Assembly: GCA_949502235.1 (NCBI GenBank)
Contig: CATBDC010000031.1
Location: forward strand, 1-44,504
From: an uncultured Lachnospiraceae bacterium
Lineage (GTDB): Bacteria > Bacillota > Clostridia > Lachnospirales > Lachnospiraceae
Direction of reading: 5' to 3'
Length of the DNA: 44,504 nucleotides
A program made the translations under genes and the position numbers. This document shows, piece by piece, positions 23,225-29,641 of this stretch (position 1 is the first letter of the stretch; each line of letters begins with the position of its first letter). Below the pieces are notes generated by a model. It was not told where the DNA came from. It made no database searches and saw only the letters and a program-made list of their open reading frames with translations.

Positions 23225-23226
23225 TG

Positions 23227-23256
23227 AAAAGCCATCTGTATATATAGATGGCTTTT
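23227..23256. terminator. Terminator after the GNAT gene
   Basis: AAAAGCCATCT (23227-23237) pairs with AGATGGCTTTT (23246-23256). The stem ends in a T-run on either strand, so it can work in both directions. Confidence 0.85.
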
Positions 23257-23266
23257 ACATGAGTAG

Positions 23267-23682
23267 TCTCGGAAACTCAATGAAACTACAGCAAAAATAT
23301 AGAGCTACACAGAGATTCGGGGATAATGGAAGAAGAAATGATAACAGATGAAGGACTGTAAGTCAGTGGTTAGAAAAGAAGAGCATGCTGAGTAAGCCTG
23401 CCTAAAAGACTTTTTTGACAAGCTGGGTACTGATACGATTCGGATTCATTTATGGCCTACACAAACGGCCAGTTTTAAATCTTGCATCCAGATGGATGCA
23501 GGGGATCGAGATTAAGGCTGAGGAGTTTGTGGTAATCCTCGGAGTAAAGGTCAAAATGATAACGAGGGTTTATTTATTAAAATAATATAAACATTATGGA
23601 ATTGTTACAGAAATGTAGAGGTGAAAATGAATTTTTGGAAATGAAAAAAGTCTGTAAACTCAAGGGTTTTGAGTTTCCGAGA
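23267..23682. repeat. 416-bp unit bounded by 14-bp perfect inverted repeats
   Basis: TCTCGGAAACTCAA (23267-23280) and TTGAGTTTCCGAGA (23669-23682) are exact inverses. The enclosed DNA has no long frame and no recognisable gene; it holds a small hairpin near 23485-23500 (TTGCATCCAGATGGATGCAG). It resembles a non-autonomous insertion element or a decayed IS. No clear target duplication is seen outside the repeats. Confidence 0.5.
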
Positions 23683-23711
23683 ACACACTACATATGAAAG
23701 AGGTGAATTAA

Positions 23712-24593
23712 GTGCAGCTAATTTGTGGTGTTCATGGAGTCGGAAAAACTGTTTTTGCCAAAAAACTGTGCCAAAAATTATTGATTGAATATTATTCAGC
23801 AAGTGAGCTAATTAAGAAGATGGCAAACCGTGAAATAGGTGATTATAAAAAAGTACAATACATTTCAGAGAATCAAAAGTTATTGTTAGAAGCATTATCT
23901 AAAATAAATGATACTCAATATATATTAGATGGTCATTTGTGTTTAATGAATACGCAAAGTAAAATAGAACGAATATCCTATGATGTTTTTCAATCAATGA
24001 ATATAGAAAGTATTTATATAGTTGTAGATGTGCCTGAAAAGATACAAAATAGGCTAAGAGATAGGGATAATCAAATCTGGGATCTTGGAGTTATTGCGTC
24101 ATTTCAACAAGAAGAATTTGCGTATGCTAAATATTTAGCTAAAAAAATGAACATCCCGCTAAAAATTATTTATGATAATAAGGAAGTTGCTAAATGTTCT
24201 TTTTTAGAAAAAGAAAATATTATTATGCCAATAAAGCCAGTTTTTGCAGAGAAAATATTATCTGGAGAAAAGAAATATGAATATAGAAAACAATTATGCA
24301 AAAAGGAAATAAATAAAATATATATATATGCAACAGCTCCGGTAAAAATGATTATTGGTGAGGCTTGGGTTGTTGATAAATTGAGCATGGATAAGGAAAA
24401 ACTGTGGCAAGGAACACAGAAGTATGCAGGAATTTCTAAGAAATTCTACGACCAATACTTTAAATACCAGGATTGCGCGTGTGCGTATAGAATAGGAGAA
24501 GTAAGACAATATAGATTTCCGGTTACGCTAGACAGTATAGGAATAGAATATGTTCCACAATCATTTGTCTATGTGGACAAGCTAGGACTTTAG
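23712..24593 (+). CDS. P-loop kinase-like / ASCH-domain fusion protein
   Basis: A 293-residue protein starting at GTG, with GAAAGAGGTGAATTA upstream. Residues 1-165 are an adenylate-kinase-like P-loop domain: GVHGVGKT (6-13), YILDGHLCL (about 70-78, Walker B-like), and VVDVPEKIQNRLRDRD with LID-type arginines. Residues about 171-270 are an ASCH (PUA-like) domain: IKPVFAEKILSGEKKYEYRK, YATAPVKMIIGEAWV and LWQGTQKYAGISKKFYDQYF. ASCH domains bind RNA or modified nucleosides. A nucleotide kinase or RNA-repair role is plausible. The gene stands behind the 416-bp inverted-repeat unit and is AT-rich like the rest of the island. Confidence 0.78.
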   Translation: MQLICGVHGVGKTVFAKKLCQKLLIEYYSASELIKKMANREIGDYKKVQYISENQKLLLEALSKINDTQYILDGHLCLMNTQSKIERISYDVFQSMNIESIYIVVDVPEKIQNRLRDRDNQIWDLGVIASFQQEEFAYAKYLAKKMNIPLKIIYDNKEVAKCSFLEKENIIMPIKPVFAEKILSGEKKYEYRKQLCKKEINKIYIYATAPVKMIIGEAWVVDKLSMDKEKLWQGTQKYAGISKKFYDQYFKYQDCACAYRIGEVRQYRFPVTLDSIGIEYVPQSFVYVDKLGL

Positions 24594-24666
24594 CCTATGT
24601 TTTCTTTCCATCATTTCTCCATAGAAAAAATCCCCATCAAAGAAAGACGGAGAGGCGCGGATAAAT

Positions 24667-24759
24667 TTAAATAAAAATTTTCAGATCTGTCAGACCGATT
24701 TCATCAGCGGCCAGCAGGATTTTTTCTACCGATGACTGATATTTTGTCGTATATTGCAT
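24667..24759 (-). pseudogene. N-terminal fragment of a second ogt gene
   Basis: From the ATG at 24759 the minus strand reads MQYTTKYQSSVEKILLAADE and IGLTDLKIFI, then a TAA. This matches the start of methylguanine methyltransferases (TYxSPxGxILLAADExGLTGLWF) up to the second strand, after which homology ends. The catalytic domain is missing. Confidence 0.65.
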
Positions 24760-24824
24760 TACTATTTCCTCATTTAATATTCTCATTGAAAACTTCCGCC
24801 CATAAATGCTTTCCTGTTCAGTCA

Positions 24825-26039
24825 CTAAACAAGTTCTTTATCCAAAAGGAAGTCAATCACGTTTATATTCAAAATGCCATTATCATCATACCAACGCTTT
24901 CCAATATCTTTCCTTACTACAATTTTAGGGAAAGAATCTCTGGTAAGCATAAATGGTCTGAGTTCTGCCTCTGCTTTTTCATCAGTAGGCATAGCATATG
25001 CTGACTGGATATACGTTCGTTTTCCTCCCGAATTTACCACAAAGTCAATTTCTCTTGGAGTACGAACTGAGCTTCCACTGTCATTAACAGTTCTTGAATA
25101 AACGATGCCAACATCAACGGAAAACTGTCTGATAGTCAATTCATTATATATAATATTTTCCATTATATGCGTCATTTCCTGCTGTCGAAAACCAATTCTT
25201 GCATTTCTTAGCCCTATATCCTCACTGTAATATTTATTCGGAGAGTCAAAATAGGATTTTCCTTTTACGTCATATCGCTTGCTTTCTGAAAAAAGGAACG
25301 CATCCTCCAAATGTCCGATATATGCCCGAATCGTATTGGCAGACGCTCCTTCCCCTTGTTTAGACTTCAGAGTATTTGCAATTCTGGTTGGATTTGTCAA
25401 TGATCCAACCGATGAGCAAAGCAAATCTAAAATTTGCTCCAGTACATCTTGCCTTTCTATCCTCTTACGCTCAACAATATCCTTAATATACACTTCTGAG
25501 AAAAGTGATTTAAGATAATTCATCTTAGCCGTATCATCAGGTCTTGATAAAATAAGCGGCATACCGCCATAAAATGCGTATTCATCAAATGCTTCGTTCT
25601 TATCTCCACCAACAGCAGAATAATACTCAGCAAAACTAAGTGGATGTACTCTTATTTCATCGCTTCGTCCTCGAAACTCAGTAAGAATATCACTGGAAAG
25701 CATTTTTGAATTACTTCCGGTCACATAAACATCTAAATTTGATAAACTTCTTAAATCATTAAGAGCATCGTAAAAAGTAATTTTCTTACCATCTGGATTA
25801 TATGGATTTGCTACCTCATCAGACATTTGTATTTCATCAACAAAAAGATAATATTCCTCTTTGCTTCCTTCCACTTTTTCTCTTACATACGATGAAAGAA
25901 TGAGTGGATTACGATATTTAATATCTTTTGCAAGGTCAAGCTCAATCGTAATAACCTGCTCCTCTTTTACACCGTTCCGGGTTAAGTAATCTCTGTATAT
26001 ATTTTTTAAAAGATAGGATTTTCCGCACCTTCTGATATT
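24825..26039 (-). pseudogene. 5'-truncated AAA ATPase with DUF4143 domain
   Basis: About 405 codons in one frame: RRCGKSYLLKNIYRDYL (end of Walker A), YYLFVDEIQMSDEV (Walker B), VYVTGSNSKMLSSDI (sensor 1) and FRGRSDEIRVHPLSFAEYY, then the C-terminal DUF4143 nuclease-like part with REIDFVVNSGGKRTYIQSAY. The frame is cut at 26040-26042 by a stop just before Walker A. The first 40-50 residues and any start codon are missing. An internal ATG (25874) lies after Walker A, so any product would lack ATPase activity. These proteins are common stand-alone ATPases in gut Firmicutes. Confidence 0.82.
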
Positions 26040-26101
26040 CTAAAAAGAATTATTGATTCAGCTCAAGGGAACTTTACTTTTTAAAACGCGAATAGACAGA
26101 G

Positions 26102-26140
26102 AAAACCGCCCTTTGTACTTTTGGCGAGTGTCGGGGCGGT
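26102..26140 (-). terminator. Terminator of the degraded hicB copy
   Basis: On the minus strand ACCGCCC pairs with GGGCGGT, followed by TTTTCTCT. It lies 45-80 bases after the hicB-like stop. Confidence 0.6.
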
Positions 26141-26183
26141 GTTCTTATCAGATAAAGCATATTCTGTTTTGGACGGCTGCCAG

Positions 26184-26597
26184 TCATAGCGATTGTACTT
26201 TTGTCAATAAGGCATCCTGCAATACTTTTGAAAAGTTGATGCTTTTTTCCTCGCAAAGAGTATTCAGCCACATGGGAATGTTTAAAGTCTTTTTTACTGC
26301 CTTGTCGCTGTGCTGCCTTGCGTATTCGGTCATATCCACCAGTACCATGTTAACGAAAGCGCTTTCCGCAGCGGATTCCATTTCAAATTCTTTCAGGATG
26401 GCAGCAGGATTGATTTCGCCTAATGAACTGGGAGCCGGGAGGGGATCGCCGTCACGCAGAGCAGTAAACAGATGCAGGCCGCAGGCATCCTGGGCCATGT
26501 GCATAGCGTCCGCTACATTATCCCCAAACGTTGCGAGGTTTCCCAAATCGGGGAAGATACAAAATACTATAGACGCAGGACTGACATATTCTAATTC
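26184..26597 (-). pseudogene. Degraded HicB-like antitoxin gene
   Basis: The frame reads EYVSPASIVFCIFPDLGNLA, TFGDNVADAMHMAQDACGLH and a C-terminal ribbon-helix-helix-like end (VKKTLNIPMWLNTLCEEKSI, NFSKVLQDALL). This is a HicB antitoxin, but the N-terminal strands are fused after a small deletion (normally about ten more residues between the Pro and the IFPDLG strand). No start codon remains upstream of 26546, and no hicA is next to it. A start at an internal ATG would give a protein without the first strands. Confidence 0.7.
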
Positions 26598-26625
26598 TTA
26601 AACGTCCCTGGCATTTTTCTATTTT

Positions 26626-26655
26626 TTATTAGAATAAAATTTATTAGAATAAAAT
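26626..26655. repeat. Perfect 15-bp tandem duplication
   Basis: TTATTAGAATAAAAT occurs twice in a row (26626-26640, 26641-26655), immediately upstream of the hicAB promoter. Confidence 0.8.
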
Positions 26656-26657
26656 TA

Positions 26658-26686
26658 TTGAAAATACGCATAATACGCATTATAAT
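26658..26686 (+). promoter_or_regulatory. hicAB promoter with operator repeats in the spacer
   Basis: TTGAAA (26658-26663), 17 bases, TATAAT (26681-26686). Two direct copies of AATACGCAT (26663-26671 and 26672-26680) fill the spacer. A repressor bound there would block the polymerase; the HicB helix-type DNA-binding end is the natural candidate. Confidence 0.75.
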
Positions 26687-26739
26687 ATAGACAAATAAAC
26701 AGAAAGGAGAAATGCCATGAATGAATAAGGAGGTATTGA

Positions 26740-26919
26740 ATGAGATTTAGAGAAATTGAGAATCTGATAGAAAAAGATGGTTGGTATCAAGTAAAGCAAA
26801 AAGGTTCACACCACCAGTACAAACACCCGACTAAGCCAGGAAAAGTTACAATACCAGAATATGGAGGGGATTTGAACCCCGATACAATTAAATTAATTAT
26901 GAAGCAAGCGGGGCTTTAA
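26740..26919 (+). CDS. hicA: HicA toxin (mRNA interferase)
   Basis: A 59-residue protein: MRFREIENLIEKDGWYQVKQ, KGSHHQYKHP, TKPGKVTIPEYGGDLNP and ending in IMKQAGL. This is the double-stranded-RNA-binding-like fold of HicA, with the catalytic His in KGSHHQYKHP. It cleaves mRNA to stop growth unless bound by HicB. The ATG follows AAGGAGGTATTGA. A three-codon upstream frame (ATG-AAT-GAA-TAA, 26716-26727) overlaps the ribosome binding site region and may tune translation. The antitoxin gene starts 39 bases later. All hallmarks are intact. Confidence 0.92.
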   Translation: MRFREIENLIEKDGWYQVKQKGSHHQYKHPTKPGKVTIPEYGGDLNPDTIKLIMKQAGL

Positions 26920-26958
26920 GCCTCATTTGCCCAATCTTTATAAAAGGAGGCGAATATA

Positions 26959-27363
26959 TTGAAATTAATCTATCCGGCTGTATTTAAGCCTTTTACAGAT
27001 CAAAGCGGCGGATACGTAGTAGAATTTCCGGACTTGCCCGGTTGTGTAACAGAAGGCAAAAACTTAGAGCAAGCTATTGAAATGGGAATTGACGCGGCTA
27101 GTGGTTGGATATTGGGAGAACTGGAAGACGGAGAGCAAATACCATGTGCTTCTGATTATTCAGAGATAACCGCTGAAAATGGGTGTATGATAAATATGCT
27201 ATTACTGGACATTGATTCCTATGAAGAAAAGTATGGTGAAAAAGCAGTAAGAAAAAATCTTACAATTCCTGCGTGGCTGAATACTTTTGCTGAAAAAAAT
27301 AATATCAATTTCTCTAAACTTTTACAAGATGCTTTATTTTCAATGGCACAAGCAAATAAATAG
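26959..27363 (+). CDS. hicB: HicB antitoxin
   Basis: A 134-residue protein starting at TTG (26959-26961), eight bases after AAAGGAGG. The N-terminal partial-RNaseH-like domain is complete: IYPAVFKPFTDQSGGYVVEF, PDLPGCVTEGKNLEQAIEMG and IDAASGWILGELEDGEQIP. The C-terminus (RKNLTIPAWLNTFAEKNNIN, FSKLLQDALF) has the ribbon-helix-helix form used to bind the operator. It pairs with HicA, blocks it and represses the operon. Its C-terminal end closely resembles the degraded copy at 26184, which points to related systems nearby. Confidence 0.93.
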   Translation: MKLIYPAVFKPFTDQSGGYVVEFPDLPGCVTEGKNLEQAIEMGIDAASGWILGELEDGEQIPCASDYSEITAENGCMINMLLLDIDSYEEKYGEKAVRKNLTIPAWLNTFAEKNNINFSKLLQDALFSMAQANK

Positions 27364-27489
27364 ATATAGGATTTTCCTCTTATCTAAAGATTTTAGGAAA
27401 TTCTGAAAAATATTGACAAAAAAATTTTATTACTATTAAAGGAGAGTCCTGCCAATAAGTGGACATTCTCATTCCAAATTTTGAAATGC

Positions 27490-27702
27490 CAGATATAGCA
27501 AACTTGGAAATCTCAATGAATATCTTGTTGAGATTGACAAGCAAGTACAAAAACATTTTATTGGATTGTAGAGCAGATGAAACAAAAACAAGAAATGACA
27601 GAACAATTAAAGGCAATTAACCCTATAAATTGGACACAATTAATGAATTGTATCAGACAACAGGTAAATGAAATAATTTTTGCAGAACTTATTTTTAATT
27701 GA
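27490..27702 (+). pseudogene. Frameshifted TnpV remnant
   Basis: One frame gives LNEYLVEIDKQVQKHFIGL and a stop; after a shift near 27565 the other gives IVEQMKQKQEMTEQLKAINP and INWTQLMNCIRQQVNEIIFA, ending ELIFN. Together this is the C-terminal half of TnpV, an accessory protein of Tn4451/TnpX-type transposons (EQMxxxxGITEQLKAxNQMxWV...NEIIxxELI). The N-terminus is absent. It marks an old integrated transposon. Confidence 0.75.
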
Positions 27703-27709
27703 TTTGGAA

Positions 27710-27741
27710 AGCGGCATTGGCACACAGCTAATGCCGCTGTT
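27710..27741 (+). terminator. Hairpin after the tnpV remnant
   Basis: AGCGGCATT (27710-27718) pairs with AATGCCGCT (27730-27738), then GTTT. Probably the tnpV terminator. Confidence 0.65.
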
Positions 27742-27753
27742 TCATCTGAGAAA

Positions 27754-28017
27754 GTGGAAAAATTCAAGCCAGAATTTGCAGGAAAATTAAATTTCTATGT
27801 CACGGCTGTCAATAAACAGATGAAAACAGAAAAGGATAATCCGAAAATTGGTATACTAATATGTAAGGATAAAGATGATGTCGTTGCCGAGTATGCGCTT
27901 GATGATATTTCACAACCAATTGGAATTGCAGAATATGAATTGACAAAGATACTTCGTGAGGAATTTAAGAGCAGTCTGCCGACAGTAGAGGAAATAGAAA
28001 GTGGACTCTCCGAATAA
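27754..28017 (+). pseudogene. C-terminal fragment of a DUF1016 (YhcG-type) nuclease
   Basis: The frame reads KFKPEFAGKLNFYVTAVNKQ, MKTEKDNPKIGILICKDKDD and ISQPIGIAEYELTKIL, the C-terminal PD-(D/E)xK part of DUF1016 proteins; the DNPxIGILICK strand carries the catalytic Lys. The N-terminal DNA-binding half, the catalytic Asp/Glu and any proper start are missing. The sequence before 27754 is the tnpV terminator, so the breakpoint lies there. Confidence 0.78.
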
Positions 28018-28052
28018 ATTGGCTTACGGCTTGTAAGCCGATTTGCAGTTTC

Positions 28053-28094
28053 AGCCCCCTTGTTTTTTCCTTTGGGAAAATAAGGGGGCTTTTG
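28053..28094 (+). terminator. Rho-independent terminator
   Basis: AGCCCCCTT (28053-28061) pairs with AAGGGGGCT (28082-28090), then TTTTG. It follows the DUF1016 fragment. Confidence 0.8.
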
Positions 28095-28132
28095 TCTGCC
28101 CTCTCAATCATTTTCGATTGGAGGAAATAAGG

Positions 28133-28249
28133 ATGGCATACAATCACGGGCGATTGAGAGCAAACTTTAACATTTTCAAGGACTATAAGGTGAGGGATAT
28201 TTTCTCTCACTTTATTATTCAGACTGGACATAAAAAAGAAACAAAATAA
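28133..28249 (+). CDS. Possible 38-residue basic protein
   Basis: The ATG follows GGAGGAAATAAGG at good spacing and encodes MAYNHGRLRANFNIFKDYKV and 18 more residues, ending KKETK. CTCTCAATC and GATTGAGAG flank the start as inverted repeats. It may be a real short protein or the stub of an element gene. No family is recognised. Confidence 0.35.
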   Translation: MAYNHGRLRANFNIFKDYKVRDIFSHFIIQTGHKKETK

Positions 28250-28488
28250 TTTCTCCCCGCCCCAGGGGTTCACCCGGCTCAAATTTATTTCTAAAATTTC
28301 CCAATTTTTTCACCCCCGCAAATCCGCATAAAATGGGCGTTTCACAAAAAAACTTTAATTTTTTTTTAAAAAAAGTGGACCTTTTTGGTTTCCTGCGCTC
28401 TCTTTATTTATATAAGACAAAACAAAAAGGCAGAGTATAGAAATAAAAGGAAACAACGAGGAAAAGGAAAAAGTAAAGAAGGGGTAAT
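28250..28488. other. Non-coding region upstream of the pilus operon, with homopolymer tract
   Basis: No gene seen. It contains nine T followed by seven A (28359-28374). A promoter-like pair lies just after: TTGGTT (28385-28390), 18 bases, TATATA (28409-28414). From 28415 the strand is A/G-rich up to the ribosome binding site AAGAAGGGG before 28489. Confidence 0.5.
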
Positions 28489-29025
28489 ATGACAGATAAA
28501 GATTTACAGAAACTGAAAAGAAGAGAGCTTCTCCAGATGCTTCTTGTACAGTGCCAGGAGACAGAAAAGCATAAGCAGGAATCTATCGAAACGAGACTCC
28601 AGCTCGAAGAGCTTACCGAGAGATACGAACGGCTCATCGGAAAACTGAATATAAAGGATGAGCGGCTGAACCAGAAGGATGCAAAGATAAGAGAGCTTAG
28701 AGGCACCATTGACGAGATGAAGGCATCCAGAGCCATAGAGCTAAGCGAGGCCGGCAACATTGCGGAAGCGGCCCTTAGGCTCAACGGAGTATTTGAAGCA
28801 GCCCAGAAGGCGGCAGAGCAGTATCTGATGAACGTGCAGAAGCTAAGCGAAGCAGCCCCGGCGGCCGCAGAAGAAAACAAGATCCCTTTCGAACAGGGAT
28901 GGAGAGCAGGAGTAAGGAAAAAGACATCAGCTCCGCGGGCAAGGCAGATTGTTCCGCTGAACAAACACCAGGGAGACGATGACAGCGGCAGGCTTCCTGC
29001 AGCTTCAGGTGATGTTCATGGATAA
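28489..29025 (+). CDS. Coiled-coil protein, first gene of the pilus operon
   Basis: A 178-residue protein. The first 105 residues are almost entirely coiled coil (LQKLKRRELLQMLLVQCQET, LQLEELTERYERLIGKLNIK, DAKIRELRGTIDEM). The second part is alanine-rich and ends in a basic, flexible tail. No signal peptide or membrane helix is present, so it is cytosolic. The 3' end overlaps the signal peptidase gene. In my experience such proteins occur at the head of Lachnospiraceae pilus operons under vague names; the function is unknown. It might act as a cytosolic chaperone or regulator for the fibre genes. Confidence 0.72.
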   Translation: MTDKDLQKLKRRELLQMLLVQCQETEKHKQESIETRLQLEELTERYERLIGKLNIKDERLNQKDAKIRELRGTIDEMKASRAIELSEAGNIAEAALRLNGVFEAAQKAAEQYLMNVQKLSEAAPAAAEENKIPFEQGWRAGVRKKTSAPRARQIVPLNKHQGDDDSGRLPAASGDVHG

Positions 29026-29629
29026 CAAAACCATGGAGAACGAAGCCGCAAAAAGCGTGGAGCTTGAGATTCCCTCCATAGAGCTCTTGCAGAGAGAGCT
29101 GGCAAGAGAGGAATACAGGCACAGCTTCCGGAAAACACTCCTTAACATAGCCGGAATACTCGTTGTAATAGCTGCCCTGGCGGCGCTCTTAGCCACCAGA
29201 CTCTTCATATTAATAGAGATAAACGGTAACAGCATGAATCCAACATTAAAATCAGGAGAGATTATATTCCTGCGCCAGACAAAGAATGTAGAGACCGGAG
29301 ATATCGTTGGATTCTACTACGGAGGGAGAATACTCCTGAAACGCGCCATAGGAAGCGCGGGGGATTATATAAATATAGACCAGGAAGGCAATGTATATGT
29401 CAATGATAAAAAGATAGAAGAGCCGTACCTGACAGAGAAAAATCTGGGAAAATGCGAACTGGAATTTCCCTATCAGGTGCCGGAAGGGATGCTCTTCGTA
29501 TTAGGAGATAACAGAAGCCTCTCCATGGACAGCAGGATTAAGGCAATCGGATGTGTGGAAAAGGATCAGATTGTCGGTAAAGTAGCATTCAGGGCGTGGC
29601 CCCTGTCACGTATGGGAAATATGCACTAG
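29018..29629 (+). CDS. lepB: Signal peptidase I
   Basis: About 203 residues from the ATG at 29018 (AGGTGA five bases upstream); an in-frame ATG at 28979 would add 13 residues and overlap the previous gene further. One membrane helix (LLNIAGILVVIAALAALLAT) is followed by the catalytic motifs: INGNSMNPTLKSGEIIFL with the Ser, and GGRILLKRAIGSAGD with the Lys, then LFVLGDNRSLSMDSR. It is the classical Ser/Lys type, in contrast to SipW further on. It lies 12 bases before the adhesin gene and probably serves pilus precursors. Confidence 0.92.
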   Translation: MDNKTMENEAAKSVELEIPSIELLQRELAREEYRHSFRKTLLNIAGILVVIAALAALLATRLFILIEINGNSMNPTLKSGEIIFLRQTKNVETGDIVGFYYGGRILLKRAIGSAGDYINIDQEGNVYVNDKKIEEPYLTEKNLGKCELEFPYQVPEGMLFVLGDNRSLSMDSRIKAIGCVEKDQIVGKVAFRAWPLSRMGNMH

Positions 29630-29641
29630 GAAGGTGAGAAA

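Noticed and set aside
23400-23560. Possible coding piece (FFDKLGTDTIRIHLWP) inside the 416-bp unit
   Set aside because: Interrupted, no start, no recognisable family.
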